Shown here one piece after another: positions 17,596 to 27,641 of a stretch of DNA of 64,000 nucleotides; positions within the stretch are counted from its first letter, which is position 1, and each line of letters begins with the position of its first letter. Position numbers and translations under genes: made by a program. This DNA is from Haloterrigena turkmenica DSM 5511 (GTDB lineage Archaea; Halobacteriota; Halobacteria; Halobacteriales; Natrialbaceae): contig NC_013743.1 of the NCBI RefSeq assembly GCF_000025325.1, positions 3,825,039-3,889,038 on the forward strand, given 5' to 3'. Under the pieces are notes generated by a model that was not told where the DNA came from, made no database searches, and saw nothing but the letters and a program-made list of their open reading frames with translations.

Positions 17596-18510
17596 ATGAC
17601 GAAAGTTAGCGTAGTCGGAGCGGCCGGCACGGTCGGGGCCGCTGCGGCGTACAACATCGCGCTTCGGGACATCGCCGACGAGCTCGTTCTGGTGGACATT
17701 CCGGACAAGGAAGACGACACGATCGGCCAGGCCGCCGACGTCAACCACGGCGCGGCCTACGATTCGAACACGACGATCCGGCAGGGGGGCTACGAGGACA
17801 CCGCCGGATCCGACGTCGTCGTTATCACCGCCGGCATCCCGCGCCAGCCGGGTCAGACCCGGATCGACCTGGCCGGCGACAACGCGCCGATCATGGAGGA
17901 CATCGGTTCCTCGATCGCCGAGCACAACGACGACTTCGTCACCGTCACCACGTCCAACCCCGTCGACCTGCTCAACCGCCACCTCTACGAGACGGGCGAC
18001 CGCGCCCGCGAGAAGGTGATCGGCTTCGGCGGCCGACTCGACTCCGCTCGGTTCCGCTACGTCATCTCCCAGCGCTTCGACGCACCGGTCCAGAACGTCG
18101 AAGCGACGATCCTCGGCGAGCACGGCGACGCCCAGGTCCCCGTCTTCTCCAAGGTCCGCGTCGACGGACAGGATCCCGAGTTCGACGAGGACGAGAAGGA
18201 CGACCTGCTCGAGGAGCTCCAGACCTCGGCGATGAACGTCATCGAGAAGAAGGGCGCGACCCAGTGGGGCCCGGCGACCGGCGTCGGCCACACGGTCGAG
18301 GCCATCGTTCGCGATACGGGCGAGGTGCTGCCCTGCAGCGTCAAACTCGAGGGCGAGTACGGGCAGGAGGACACGGCCTTCGGCGTCCCCGTCAAGCTCG
18401 GCTCCGACGGCGTCGAGGAGATCGTCGAGTGGGACCTCACCGAGTACGAGCGCAACCAGCTCGGCGAGGCCGCCGAGAAGCTCTCCGAGCAGTACGACAA
18501 GATCTCGTAA
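17596..18510 (+). CDS. mdh: Malate dehydrogenase
   Basis: A 304-residue enzyme of the L-lactate/malate dehydrogenase family, the same size as halophilic MDH of Haloarcula. The NAD-binding loop is [15 protein letters not shown] (6-20), the acidic residue after beta-2 is in LVLVDIPD, and substrate-binding arginines are in [17 protein letters not shown] and [13 protein letters not shown]. The catalytic His is in [13 protein letters not shown]. The Arg in the mobile loop (RQPGQTR) favours malate over lactate. It reversibly oxidises malate to oxaloacetate in the citric acid cycle. It is monocistronic and followed by a T-rich terminator. Confidence 0.96.
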   Translation: MTKVSVVGAAGTVGAAAAYNIALRDIADELVLVDIPDKEDDTIGQAADVNHGAAYDSNTTIRQGGYEDTAGSDVVVITAGIPRQPGQTRIDLAGDNAPIMEDIGSSIAEHNDDFVTVTTSNPVDLLNRHLYETGDRAREKVIGFGGRLDSARFRYVISQRFDAPVQNVEATILGEHGDAQVPVFSKVRVDGQDPEFDEDEKDDLLEELQTSAMNVIEKKGATQWGPATGVGHTVEAIVRDTGEVLPCSVKLEGEYGQEDTAFGVPVKLGSDGVEEIVEWDLTEYERNQLGEAAEKLSEQYDKIS

Positions 18511-18527
18511 TCGCGGTCGTCTCGGTT

Positions 18528-18543
18528 TCGAGCCCGCTTTTTT
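18528..18543 (+). terminator. T-run terminator after mdh
   Basis: GAGCCCGCTTTTTT lies 18-33 nt after the mdh stop codon. A GC-rich stretch followed by six T residues is the usual haloarchaeal intrinsic terminator. Confidence 0.55.
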
Positions 18544-18582
18544 CGTCGACATCGGGGATAAAGAGACGCGTAGCGTCCGCAG

Positions 18583-19923
18583 CTACGGTCGGCGAACCCG
18601 CATTTCGACGGTCCCGGGATCGAGCGAGACCTCGATCGACGGATCGAGCGACGTCGAGACGCGGTCGAATCGGACCCGACGCGCGATCGTCGCCAGCGAC
18701 AGTTTGAGCTCCGTCATCGCGAATCGCATGCCGATGCAGTGTCGCGGTCCCCCGCCGAAGGGGAAGGAGGCGTACTCGGGTCGATCGGCGTCGTCGAGCC
18801 AGCGCTCCGGACGGAACGAATCGGGAGCCGCCCACCAGCGCTCGTCACGGTGGATCCCGTACATGTTCAGCTGGATCGTCGTTCCAGGCGCGACGCGGAC
18901 GCCGTCGAGGGACGTCGGCTCGCGGGGCTCTCGATGGAGGAACGGCAGCGGCGGATAGAGTCGCAACGCTTCACGGCCGACGGCCTCGGCGACGGTCAGT
19001 TCCGGGAGATCGGCGAACGTCGGGTCGCGGTCGCCGCAGACGGCCTCGACCTCCCGCTCGAGCCGTTCCCGAATTTCGTCGTCGGCCGCGAGGAACCAGC
19101 AGGCGTAGGTGAGCGCGGTCGCGGTCGTCTCGTGGCCCGCGAGCAGGAACGTCAACAGCTGATCGGAGATCTCGTCGGCCGAGGGACGGGTCCCGTCGGG
19201 GTACTCGGCCGTCGCGAGCAGCGAGAGGAGGTCGTCACCCTCGGCGTCCGATTCCCGACGCTCCGTCAGGAGGTCCCCGACGAGCGCTTCGACGTCGGCT
19301 GTGGCGCGCTCGTACTCGCGTTCGGTTCGCCGCGGGAACCACGATGGCAACACGGCACCCGGCCCGAAGAAGTCGGCTTCGAGGTACGCGCCCATGGCGT
19401 CGACCCAGCGTCGCACGCGGTCGGCGCGGTCGCCCTCGAGCGGGAGGGCGAACAGCGACCGCGTGAGCGCGCCGAGAGTCAGCGCCGACAGCCGCTCGTT
19501 CACATCGATGACTCCTCCCTCAGGCCAGCTGGCGACTTCTCGGACGGTCTCGTCGACCATGACCTCGGCGTACGATTCGATCCGCACCGGCGTGAACGCG
19601 TTCTGTAAGAGCAGTCGCTGCCGTCGCCACTGCTCGCCTTCGGAAAAGAACACGCCTTCGATACCGACTCCCTCGCCCAACTCGTGTTCGAACGATCCCC
19701 GCCAGAACTCGTCGCTCCGGGAGACCAGCACCGCCTCGACGAGATCGGGGCGGGAAACGACGACGAACTCGCGACCGAACGCCTCGTACCGGGCGAGGTC
19801 GCCGTACTCGCGGATCGCTTCGAGGAACGCGAGCGGTTCGCGGGCGAACGAGATCGTGTTTCCGACGAACGGGAGGCCCCGAGGGCCCGGAAGCGAGGAC
19901 GTCGACGGTCGTGCGTCGCTCAT
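18583..19923 (-). CDS. Cytochrome P450
   Basis: A P450 of 446 residues, counted from MSDARPSTSSLPGPRG. Visible motifs are the I-helix LLAGHETTATAL, the K-helix ExxR in REALRLYP, the PERF-like FRPERW, and the heme-binding FPFGGGPRHCIGMRFAM with the thiolate Cys at about 396. The N-terminal PGPRGLPFVGNTISF resembles CYP4/CYP102-like and haloarchaeal CYP174-type proteins; it has no membrane anchor, so it is soluble. It is a monooxygenase that needs two electrons from a partner. A single-cluster ferredoxin gene at 20693 could be that partner. The substrate is unknown. Confidence 0.94.
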   Translation of the reverse strand: MSDARPSTSSLPGPRGLPFVGNTISFAREPLAFLEAIREYGDLARYEAFGREFVVVSRPDLVEAVLVSRSDEFWRGSFEHELGEGVGIEGVFFSEGEQWRRQRLLLQNAFTPVRIESYAEVMVDETVREVASWPEGGVIDVNERLSALTLGALTRSLFALPLEGDRADRVRRWVDAMGAYLEADFFGPGAVLPSWFPRRTEREYERATADVEALVGDLLTERRESDAEGDDLLSLLATAEYPDGTRPSADEISDQLLTFLLAGHETTATALTYACWFLAADDEIRERLEREVEAVCGDRDPTFADLPELTVAEAVGREALRLYPPLPFLHREPREPTSLDGVRVAPGTTIQLNMYGIHRDERWWAAPDSFRPERWLDDADRPEYASFPFGGGPRHCIGMRFAMTELKLSLATIARRVRFDRVSTSLDPSIEVSLDPGTVEMRVRRP

Positions 19924-19975
19924 AGCTCTCGGTTCACGCCGACGGGACATCGTCGCTCATTCGAAGCACTGAATC

Positions 19976-19984
19976 TCTTTATAT
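19976..19984 (+). promoter_or_regulatory. TATA box for the HTH_10 gene at 20005
   Basis: CTTTATATG lies 21-29 nt before the GTG at 20005. The spacing defines a leaderless transcript and supports the choice of that start codon over in-frame upstream ones. Confidence 0.65.
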
Positions 19985-20004
19985 GGGGCCGTCGAAGGTC
20001 CGCT

Positions 20005-20658
20005 GTGCAATCGGCCGACCTCACCCTTCGGCTCCCGCCCGCGATGCAGTCGCCGGCCCCCGAGGCGACGCTCGAGGCGGTCAGGCGCGAGGAGGTGCTC
20101 TCCTGGGAGATCGACCGCGAGGCCCAGCGGATTCGCTTCCTGTCGCTGATCGTCGGCGACCCAGACGTGCTCGGCGATCTGGCCGACGACCTCGAGCACA
20201 TGTACCGATACGACCTCACGCCGGTCGACACCGATACGTTCTACGGCTACGTGGAGATGGACCTCCGGAGCTCCGACGTGACGCTCCTCGAGGCGTTCGA
20301 TCTTCCCGGCCTCGTGATCGTCCCACCGATGGTGTACACGGGCCGGGAGAACGTCCACATCACCGTTCTCGGCGATCCCGAAGCGATGCCGACGCTGCTC
20401 GAGCGCATTCCCGACGGCGTCGGCGTCGAGGTCCGGCGCGTGAGCGAACACCAGCGTCGCGCGGAGACGCTCGCGGGGCGGCTCACCGCCCGCCAGTTCG
20501 AGGCGCTCGAGACCGCTCGGGAACTGGGCTACTTCGACGTCCCGCGAACGGGGTCGCTGGCCGAGGTCGCCGCTAAACTGGACTGTTCAGAGAGCGCGGC
20601 GTCGACGCTTCTCCGGACGGCGGAGGCCGCGCTGGTCGAGGCCGCCGTGGCTCGGTAA
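20005..20658 (+). CDS. HTH_10 (Bat-like) transcriptional regulator
   Basis: A 217-residue regulator from GTG. The first 150 residues form a haloarchaeal sensor-like domain without cofactor motifs (EEVLSWEIDREAQRIRFLS, then VTLLEAFDLPGLVIVPPMVY). The C-terminal HTH_10 reads LTARQFEALETARELGYFDVP, then GSLAEVAAKLDCSESAASTLLRTAEA. The TATA box 25 nt upstream fits the start at VQSADLTLRLPP. It is divergent from the cytochrome P450 gene, whose start is only 81 nt away, so it may regulate the P450, the ferredoxin or both; this is inference from position. Confidence 0.88.
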   Translation: MQSADLTLRLPPAMQSPAPEATLEAVRREEVLSWEIDREAQRIRFLSLIVGDPDVLGDLADDLEHMYRYDLTPVDTDTFYGYVEMDLRSSDVTLLEAFDLPGLVIVPPMVYTGRENVHITVLGDPEAMPTLLERIPDGVGVEVRRVSEHQRRAETLAGRLTARQFEALETARELGYFDVPRTGSLAEVAAKLDCSESAASTLLRTAEAALVEAAVAR

Positions 20659-20692
20659 TGGTTCGACGAAGGCGAGGCGAAACCGAGGAAAA

Positions 20693-20938
20693 TCAGGGGA
20701 TCAACTGCTCGCCGTCGTCGTCGTAGATTCTGATCGCGTCGACGGGACAGGTCCGGGCGGCGAACTTCGCGTCCAGCTCCGAGCCCTCGGGAACCTCGCG
20801 GGCGAAGACGCCGTCCTCGACCTCTTCCGAGTCGTTCAGGATCGCCTTCCCCTTCGACGTGTCCTTCTCGAAGGCGTCCCACTCGGCGACACATTGGTAC
20901 ATCCCGATACAGACCTCCTCGTCGAATTCGACCTTCAT
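20693..20938 (-). CDS. Single-cluster [3Fe-4S]-type ferredoxin
   Basis: An 81-residue acidic ferredoxin starting at MKVEFDEEVCIGMYQC. It has only three cluster cysteines, C10, C16 and C64 (Cx5C ... CP), the arrangement of [3Fe-4S] ferredoxins that serve actinobacterial P450s, in contrast to the Cx2Cx2C of [4Fe-4S] ones. An insertion rich in acidic residues (about 30-55) fits halophilic adaptation. It probably carries electrons in the cytoplasm. It lies beyond the HTH gene from a cytochrome P450 (18583-19923), an arrangement that suggests a redox partnership. Confidence 0.88.
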   Translation of the reverse strand: MKVEFDEEVCIGMYQCVAEWDAFEKDTSKGKAILNDSEEVEDGVFAREVPEGSELDAKFAARTCPVDAIRIYDDDGEQLIP

Positions 20939-21019
20939 GCGTGAGAGTTGGATCGATCGTCGTAAATCGGTAGCGGTCGGGATTCGTGTTCCGCGTGTGC
21001 ATAGAACACATGTCACTAG

Positions 21020-21030
21020 AGTATTATTAT
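21020..21030 (+). promoter_or_regulatory. TATA box for the methyltransferase at 21053
   Basis: The A+T run GTATTATTAT lies 23-33 nt upstream of the ATG at 21053 and supports that start over the Met 39 nt downstream. Confidence 0.6.
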
Positions 21031-21052
21031 CGGCCGAGGCGTCGACTCGAGC

Positions 21053-21916
21053 ATGAGTCGAGATCGGACCCGACCGTCGAAATCGCGACCGATGGATCGG
21101 GACGGGATACAGGCGGCGGCCGACCCACTCGGACGGGCGATGCTCGCCCACCACCGCGGCGAACCGGGAACGCTCGTCTATCGCGACGGCGCCGCCACCC
21201 AGGACGGCAACGTCGAGTCGTTCTACTTCTCGCCCAGCGAGTCCTGGGACCGGGCAACGATCGAGTGCCTCGAGCGCCTGTCCGACTGCGAGCCGATCCT
21301 CGACGTGGGCTGTGGCGCGGGGAGCCACCTCCTGTGGTGGGCCAACCGCGGTGTACGGGCCGTCGGCGTCGACGCGAGTCCGAACGCGGTGCTGACGGCC
21401 CGGGAGCGATGCGAGGGCTGCGGGACCTCGAGGCAAAGCGGCGAAGCCGCGGAGCGGGGCCTCGAGGACGTGCTCGTCGGCGACATGTTCGATTTACCGG
21501 TACCGACGGGCGCGTTCGGGGCCGTCCACGTCGTCGGCACGCAGTTGGGACTGGGCGGCTCGCTGGCCGGAATCAGCAAGTTGCTCCGGGAGTTCGCCCG
21601 CGTCACGGCCGACAAGGCGACGGCCGTCGTCGACAACTACGATCCGACCCGGCTGGACGACGGGTTCTTCGGATACCGATCGGATCCCCGCGAGGGAATC
21701 GCCCACCGGTGTTTTCACCTCGAGTTCGAGGGTGAAGGGGACGACGGCGAGCGATACCGCGAGGTGGGACGGACGCTACAGTTCCTGCTGTGCTCGCCCG
21801 CTCGGCTCCGCGAGGTGGCAGCCGACACGCCGTGGCACGTCCGCGATGTGCTCCGGCCCGACGGGATGGCCCACTACCGTGCGGTGCTGGGTAAGGGGTC
21901 CACTCAGAACACGTGA
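21053..21916 (+). CDS. Class I SAM-dependent methyltransferase
   Basis: A 287-residue protein. The SAM-binding motif I is ILDVGCGAGSHLLWWANRG (about 82-100), the acidic residue of motif II is in VGVDASPNAV, and motif IV-like DLPVPTGAFGAVHVVG follows. The C-terminal third carries a substrate-side domain (YREVGRTLQFLLCSPARLRE) seen in haloarchaeal proteins of unknown target. A Cys-containing insertion (RERCEGCGTSRQSGEAAERG) sits between beta-2 and beta-3. The substrate is not predictable. It is upstream of the phosphate permease gene in the same orientation but 93 nt away. Confidence 0.87.
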   Translation: MSRDRTRPSKSRPMDRDGIQAAADPLGRAMLAHHRGEPGTLVYRDGAATQDGNVESFYFSPSESWDRATIECLERLSDCEPILDVGCGAGSHLLWWANRGVRAVGVDASPNAVLTARERCEGCGTSRQSGEAAERGLEDVLVGDMFDLPVPTGAFGAVHVVGTQLGLGGSLAGISKLLREFARVTADKATAVVDNYDPTRLDDGFFGYRSDPREGIAHRCFHLEFEGEGDDGERYREVGRTLQFLLCSPARLREVAADTPWHVRDVLRPDGMAHYRAVLGKGSTQNT

Positions 21917-22009
21917 TTAAGCGGACGCAGTGAGAATTACTCGCTTGGGGACTGACGCTCGAGCCAACGCTTTTCGGGCGGGTCGTGGAACGACGGGGTA
22001 CGAGACGTA

Positions 22010-23218
22010 ATGGTCGCACTGTCGTCTGCGGTACTCGTCGGGACCGCGATCATCACCTGTCTGTTCATGTCGTGGGTGCTCGGGGCGAACAGCAACTCGC
22101 CGCCCTTCGCGCCCGCGATCGGCGCGAACGCGATCTCGACGATGCAGGCCGCGTTCGTGATCGGGCTGCTCGCGGCCGCGGGGGCGCTCATGCAGGGCGG
22201 GAGCATCTCCGAGACGGTCGGCGCGGATCTCATCGACGGCGTCGCGATCACGCCGCTTGCCGCCACTGCCGGCCTGCTGACGGCGGCGACGTTCATGGCG
22301 ATCGGCATCTACACGCGGTATCCGATCCCCGCGGCGTTCGCGACGACGGGCGCGATGGTCGGCGTCGGACTCTCGCTGGGCGGCGACCCGGCGATGGCGA
22401 CCTACCGCCGACTCGGGATCTTCTGGGCGCTGGTGCCGGTCATGTCCGGCGGACTGGCGTACGCGACGGCGACGGTCCTCCGACGCGACGACGTCCCCGA
22501 GACGGTCGGCGTGCCGCTGCTGGCCGGCATCGTCGGCGCCATCGTGGCCAACATCCGGCTCGGAATCATTCCGGATCCGGCGGCCGACCAAGGCACCCTC
22601 GCCGGATTCGTCGCCCGGCAGTTCGGCGGCGGACCAGCGCTCATCGGCGAGTTCGACCTCGGCACTGCCCTCGTGACGATCGCCTGCGGCGCGCTTGCCT
22701 TCTACTGGGTCCGCGAGCGCGTTCGCGTCTCCGTCGAGGACGGGATTCGATCGTTCCTGCTCGTCCTGGGCGGTATCGTCGCCTTCTCCTCGGGGGGCTC
22801 GCAGGTCGGCCTCGCGACCGGGCCGCTCGAGAATCTCTTTCGGGTCGAACTCGGCCTGCCGGGAATCACCCTGCTGGGGATCGGCGCGACCGGCATCCTC
22901 GCGGGCGCCTGGATGGCCGCGCCGCGCCTGCTGCAGGCGACCTCGCGAGAGTACGCCCAACTCGGCGTCCGGCGCTCGATCGCCGCGCTCGTGCCGGGCT
23001 TTATCGTCGCGCAGCTGGCGATCGCGCTCGGGATTCCGATCTCGCTGAACAACATCGTCCTCTCGGGAGTCATCGGCGGCGGGCTGGCCGGCGGCTCGGC
23101 GGGCGTCTCGCGGCGCAAGATCGGCGTCACGATCACCTTCTGGCTACTGACGCTGGGGAGTTCGACCGTGGTCGGCTACGGACTCTATCGCCTGCTGGCA
23201 GCCGTCGTCGGCGGGTGA
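22010..23218 (+). CDS. PiT-family inorganic phosphate permease
   Basis: A 402-residue membrane protein with about ten helices. It has the duplicated PiT signature: GANSNSPPFAPAIGANAIS (25-43) in the first half and GIPISLNNIVLSGVIGGGLAGG (about 343-364) in the second, where PiT proteins usually have GxPxSxTH. It should be a cation-coupled low-affinity phosphate importer. The second repeat lacks the usual Thr-His, so other anions are possible. It lies close to universal stress protein and MgtE genes on the opposite strand. Confidence 0.88.
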   Translation: MVALSSAVLVGTAIITCLFMSWVLGANSNSPPFAPAIGANAISTMQAAFVIGLLAAAGALMQGGSISETVGADLIDGVAITPLAATAGLLTAATFMAIGIYTRYPIPAAFATTGAMVGVGLSLGGDPAMATYRRLGIFWALVPVMSGGLAYATATVLRRDDVPETVGVPLLAGIVGAIVANIRLGIIPDPAADQGTLAGFVARQFGGGPALIGEFDLGTALVTIACGALAFYWVRERVRVSVEDGIRSFLLVLGGIVAFSSGGSQVGLATGPLENLFRVELGLPGITLLGIGATGILAGAWMAAPRLLQATSREYAQLGVRRSIAALVPGFIVAQLAIALGIPISLNNIVLSGVIGGGLAGGSAGVSRRKIGVTITFWLLTLGSSTVVGYGLYRLLAAVVGG

Positions 23219-23237
23219 CCGATCGAAAACCAGTATC

Positions 23238-23672
23238 TCAGTCGAGAACCGTCACCGGATGCGCGGTGCGTTCGACGACGGTCGCAGCGATTCCGCGACC
23301 GAGAAACCGCCGGACGAAGCCGCTCGTCTCGGTTCCGTGGCCGTACATGACGACGTGATCGACGCTGGCCTCGCTCGCGTACTGTGGGATGACGTTTCCG
23401 GGCCGCCCGTCGGCGGTCTCGACCCGAACCCGCGCCGTCGCGGTCGGTTCCACGACCGACTCGAGCAGATCGATCGCGCTCGCTCGCGCCTGGGCGGTTC
23501 GCTCCTCGCTTCGCTCGAGGACGCCGCCCTCGCTGAGCGGCGCGCCGAGCGGCGTCACGACCGCCAGGAGGACGACCTCGGCGTCGGGGAACGTCTCGAG
23601 GGCGTAGGTCAGCGCCTCGTCCTCCCGCGGGCGGCCGAGCGTGGGGACGAGGACGCGGTCGGGGTCGATCAT
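23238..23672 (-). CDS. Universal stress protein (UspA family)
   Basis: A 144-residue protein starting MIDPDRVLVPTLGRPREDEAL. The UspA fold is clear: beta-1 RVLVPT, an alternating alpha/beta core, and the C-terminal nucleotide-binding pattern VMYGHGTETSGFVRRFLGRG followed by AATVVERTAHPVTVL (G-x2-G-x9-G type). It probably binds ATP. The longer start at 23699 (MAVATERTR) is possible. It is convergent with the phosphate permease, with 19 nt between the stops. Confidence 0.86.
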   Translation of the reverse strand: MIDPDRVLVPTLGRPREDEALTYALETFPDAEVVLLAVVTPLGAPLSEGGVLERSEERTAQARASAIDLLESVVEPTATARVRVETADGRPGNVIPQYASEASVDHVVMYGHGTETSGFVRRFLGRGIAATVVERTAHPVTVLD

Positions 23673-23869
23673 ACGAGTGCGTTCGGTCGCCACGGCCATC
23701 GATCTATCGCCGGTAGTGTCGCCGACCGATCGCGGGAGGGCGGGCGACTCGACGGTCGACACTCGGTTACCGTCCCCGAGTCGATCGACACGCTCGAGTC
23801 GCTCGCCGGCTACTCGAGTCGGCTGATCGTACGAAAAGTGATGCCGTCGAAACGGTGGTGGGACCTCCC

Positions 23870-25117
23870 TCAGAGGACCGCTTGCGCCAGCCCGAGGAAA
23901 ATGAAGAAGCCGAGGACGTCGGTCATCGTCGTGATAAAGATCGTCGCCGACGTCGCCGGGTCCTTGCCGATCTTGTCGAGAATCAGCGGGATGATCGTCC
24001 CGAAGAAGCCGGCGATGACGAGGTTCAACACCATCGACACGCCCAGCACGAGCCCTAGGAGGGGACTCTGATTGAACACCGACGCGATGATCGCGACGAG
24101 AACACCGGTAATGAGGCCGTTCGCGGCGCCGGCGATGATCTCGTTGACGACGGCCCGACCGCCGGTCGACAGCGAGATCTGGTCGAGAGCGATCCCGCGG
24201 ACGGTGACGGCCATCGACTGCGTGCCGGCGTTCCCGCCCATCCCGGCGACGACTGGCATATAGACCGCCAGGAGCGTGAACGCCGCGATCGTGTCCTCGA
24301 AGAAGCCGACGGCGCCGGCCGCCAGGAACGCCGTCCCGAGGTTGATGATCAGCCACTTGTACCGGTACCGCACCTTCGAGAACGGGCCGTCGAGGATGCT
24401 CTCTTCCTCCTGGACGCCCGTGAACTCGTAGAGCGTCTCGGTCGCCTCCTCCTCGACGACGCGGAGGAGGTCCTCGGCGTAGATGACGCCCATCACGGAA
24501 CCGTCGTCGTCGAGCACGGCAACCGAGCTCTCGGGGTGCTGGCGGAACACGTCGATGACGTCCTCGTCGGGCGTGTCGTACGCGACCGCGGGCGTCTCGA
24601 GAACGTGCTCGCTGAGCTCCACCGGTCCGTCGTCGGCCATCGCCAGCACCTGTCCGGGAAGTTCGCCCACGAACTCCCCGTCGTCGGTGACGAAGATAGT
24701 CGGAATCCGGCCGGTCCGGGCCTCGTGGCGCTGGACGCGGCTCGAGATTTCCCCGAGACCGCGATCGACGTCGACGGTGACGTAGTCGAGGTGCATCAGG
24801 CCGGCGGCGCTCTCGGAACTGAATCCGAGGAGGTACTCGACGCGCTCCCGGCGGTCCTCGTCGAGTCGACGGAGCACCGCGGACCGGGTGTCTTCGTCCG
24901 CCAGTGCGACGATGTCAGTGACTTCGTCGGGGTCGAGCCGCCGGACGAACTCCCGCAACTGGTCGGGGTCCATGTCCTCGACGAGCGACTGCCGGACCGT
25001 CTCCGGGAGGAGGAAGAACACCTCCCGCTGTCGCCTTCGCGACAGCCGCCGGAACTTCGCGGCCGGCGTCGACGACGTCGCAATCGCCTGCTGGACGTCC
25101 GTTAGCTGTTCGGCCAT
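23870..25117 (-). CDS. mgtE: Magnesium transporter MgtE
   Basis: A 415-residue protein with the full MgtE architecture: a helical N-domain (about 10-125, with FRRLSRRRQREVFFLLPE), a CBS pair (about 130-245), a plug helix (TGVQEEESILDGPFSKVRYR), and five C-terminal membrane helices (about 270-415). The pore signature PVVAGMGGNAGTQSMAVTVRG (about 290-310) is exact. The N and CBS domains gate the channel in response to cytoplasmic Mg2+. It is likely the main Mg2+ uptake channel, or one of them. Confidence 0.95.
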   Translation of the reverse strand: MAEQLTDVQQAIATSSTPAAKFRRLSRRRQREVFFLLPETVRQSLVEDMDPDQLREFVRRLDPDEVTDIVALADEDTRSAVLRRLDEDRRERVEYLLGFSSESAAGLMHLDYVTVDVDRGLGEISSRVQRHEARTGRIPTIFVTDDGEFVGELPGQVLAMADDGPVELSEHVLETPAVAYDTPDEDVIDVFRQHPESSVAVLDDDGSVMGVIYAEDLLRVVEEEATETLYEFTGVQEEESILDGPFSKVRYRYKWLIINLGTAFLAAGAVGFFEDTIAAFTLLAVYMPVVAGMGGNAGTQSMAVTVRGIALDQISLSTGGRAVVNEIIAGAANGLITGVLVAIIASVFNQSPLLGLVLGVSMVLNLVIAGFFGTIIPLILDKIGKDPATSATIFITTMTDVLGFFIFLGLAQAVL

Positions 25118-25265
25118 ACGTCGAGGACCTTCACGCCGTCCTAAACGGTTGGGGTAGCGGATAGAAATCGGACGACGGTGTGGCGCCGGCTCCCTGAGAA
25201 ACTCCGCTCGCGAGCAGCGGTGCTGAGACGATACTTTAAACCGCGGGACGCGCCAAGGACGGACA

Positions 25266-27641
25266 ATGAATCTCGAGGAGCTGACGGGGCTCCCGCCCGG
25301 CGCGACCGACCACTTCCGGGGGGAGGGAATCGAGGAACTCTACCCGCCCCAGGCCGACGCCGTCGAGGCCGGCGCGACCGACGGGGAGAACCTCGTCGCG
25401 GCCGTCCCGACCGCCAGCGGGAAGACGATGATCGCCGCGCTGTCGATGCTGTCGGCGGTCCAGCGCGGCGGAAAGGCGCTCTACATCGTCCCCCTGCGAG
25501 CGCTCGCCAGCGAGAAAAAGGAGGAGTTCGAGGCCTACGAGGAGTTCGGCGTGACGACGGGGGTCACGACCGGGAACTACGAGAGCACCGACGACTGGCT
25601 GGCGACGAAGGACATCATCGTCGCCACCAGCGAGAAGGTCGACTCGCTGGTGCGCAACGGCGCCGACTGGCTCTCCGAGCTGACCTGCGTCGTCAGCGAC
25701 GAGGTCCACCTCATCGACGACCGCAACCGCGGGCCGACGCTCGAGGTCACCCTCGCGAAACTCCGCCGGTTGAACCCGGGGATGCAGGTCGTCGCGCTCT
25801 CGGCGACCGTCGGCAACGCCGACGAAATCGCCGACTGGCTCGACGCCTCCCTCGTGGATACCGACTGGCGGCCGATCGACCTCCAGATGGGCGTTCACTA
25901 CGGTAACGCCCTGAACTTCGACGACGGCTCGACCCGCGAGGTCCCCGTCGAGGGATCGGAGAAACAGGAGGCCGCGCTCGTCCGCGACATCCTCCGGGAG
26001 GGGGGCTCTTCGCTGGTCTTCGTCAACTCCCGGCGCAACGCGGAGGGCGCCGCCAAGCGACTCGGACAGGTCTCGAGTCGCGAGATCACTGAGGACGAAC
26101 GCGCCGAACTGGCCGAACTCGCCGACGACATTCGAGACGACAGCGACACCGAGACCAGCGCGGACCTGGCCGACTGCGTCGAGCGCGGCGCGGCCTTCCA
26201 CCACGCCGGGCTCTCGAGCACCCAGCGCTCGCTCGTCGAGGACGCCTTCCGCGACCGCCTGCTGAAGGTGATCTCGGCGACGCCGACGCTCGCCGCCGGC
26301 GTGAACACGCCCGCCCGACGGGTCATCGTCCGCGACTGGCGGCGCTTCGACCCCAGCGCGGGCGGGATGGCCCCGCTGGACGTCCTCGAGGTCCACCAGA
26401 TGATGGGCCGCGCGGGTCGACCGGGCCTCGACCCCTACGGCGAGGCCGTCCTGCTCGCGAAGAGCCACGACGAGAGCGAGGAGCTGTTCGACCGGTACAT
26501 CTGGGCCGACCCCGAGCCGGTGCGCTCGAAGCTGGCGGCCGAACCCGCCCTCCGGACCCACGTGCTCGCGACCATCGCCTCCGGCTTCGCCCGCACGCGC
26601 GGTGGACTGCTCGAGTTCCTTGAGGCCACCCTCTATGCGAGCCAGTCGAGCGAGGCGGGCCGGCTCGAGTCGGTGACCGACGACGTGCTGGACTACCTCG
26701 AGCGGAACGATTTCATAGAACGGAGCCGAGACGACGAGGCCGAAGACAGCGGCGAAGACGATGGCCCGTTCACCTCCGCCGCCGACCTCGCCGAACAGCA
26801 AGCAGCGAAGCGCGAGGAGACCCTCGAGGCGACCAGCCTCGGCCACACCGTCTCGCGGCTCTACCTCGATCCGATGAGCGCCGCCGAGATCGTCCACGGC
26901 TTAGAGCGGGCCGACGAGCGCCCGACCGCGCTCGGCCTCTACCAGCTGGTCTCGCGGACGCCGGACATGTACGAACTCTACCTGCGTTCGGGCGAGGACG
27001 AGAAGTTCGGCGAACTCTTCTACGAACGCGAGACCGAACTGCTCGGCGACGCCCCAAGCGAGTACGAGGAGGACCGTTTCGAGGACTGGCTGGCCGCGCT
27101 GAAGACGGGTAAGCTGCTCGAGGACTGGGCCGACGAAACGGACGAGGAGACGATCACGGACCGGTACAAGATCGGCCCCGGCGATCTCCGCGGGAAGGTC
27201 GACACCGCCGAGTGGCTGCTCGGCGCCGCCGAGTCGCTGGCCGCGGAAATCGATAGCGAGTGGACCGTCGCAGTTCGCGAGGCCCGCGCCCGCGTCGAAC
27301 ACGGCGTCGGCGAGGAACTGCTCGAACTCGTCAGCGTCGGCGGAGTGGGTCGCAAGCGCGCTCGCCGGCTCTACGATGCGGGTATCGAGGAGCCTGCGGA
27401 CCTCCGGAGCGCCGACAAAGGCATCGTGCTGAGCGTCCTCAAGGGCGAAAAGACGGCCGAGAACATCCTCGAGAACGCCGGTCGCGAAGATCCGTCGATG
27501 GACGGCGTCGAACCGGCCGACGGGGGGCCAGCCGTCGGAGCGGCGACGAACGGCTCGAGCGGAGGCAGCGAAACGGACGAAACGGGTCGGGCGGATGCGG
27601 CCGAATCCGACGATAGCCAGTCCAGTTTGGGTGATTTCTGA
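25266..27641 (+). CDS. hel308: Hel308 DNA helicase
   Basis: A 791-residue SF2 helicase. Walker A is VPTASGKT (48-55), the DEVH box is at 145-148, and the C-terminal RecA motif is [21 protein letters not shown]. After the winged-helix and ratchet domains, the C-terminal HhH (about 685-745) reads [29 protein letters not shown]. Two acidic insertions (about 490-505 and the tail after 755) are typical of haloarchaea. Hel308 unwinds lagging strands at stalled forks. Its stop codon overlaps the start of cgi121 by one base (TGATG), so the two are co-transcribed. Confidence 0.96.
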   Translation: MNLEELTGLPPGATDHFRGEGIEELYPPQADAVEAGATDGENLVAAVPTASGKTMIAALSMLSAVQRGGKALYIVPLRALASEKKEEFEAYEEFGVTTGVTTGNYESTDDWLATKDIIVATSEKVDSLVRNGADWLSELTCVVSDEVHLIDDRNRGPTLEVTLAKLRRLNPGMQVVALSATVGNADEIADWLDASLVDTDWRPIDLQMGVHYGNALNFDDGSTREVPVEGSEKQEAALVRDILREGGSSLVFVNSRRNAEGAAKRLGQVSSREITEDERAELAELADDIRDDSDTETSADLADCVERGAAFHHAGLSSTQRSLVEDAFRDRLLKVISATPTLAAGVNTPARRVIVRDWRRFDPSAGGMAPLDVLEVHQMMGRAGRPGLDPYGEAVLLAKSHDESEELFDRYIWADPEPVRSKLAAEPALRTHVLATIASGFARTRGGLLEFLEATLYASQSSEAGRLESVTDDVLDYLERNDFIERSRDDEAEDSGEDDGPFTSAADLAEQQAAKREETLEATSLGHTVSRLYLDPMSAAEIVHGLERADERPTALGLYQLVSRTPDMYELYLRSGEDEKFGELFYERETELLGDAPSEYEEDRFEDWLAALKTGKLLEDWADETDEETITDRYKIGPGDLRGKVDTAEWLLGAAESLAAEIDSEWTVAVREARARVEHGVGEELLELVSVGGVGRKRARRLYDAGIEEPADLRSADKGIVLSVLKGEKTAENILENAGREDPSMDGVEPADGGPAVGAATNGSSGGSETDETGRADAAESDDSQSSLGDF

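Noticed and set aside
25236..26897. A 553-residue open frame opposite hel308
   Set aside because: Antisense shadow; the hel308 frame has complete helicase motifs and this one shows none.
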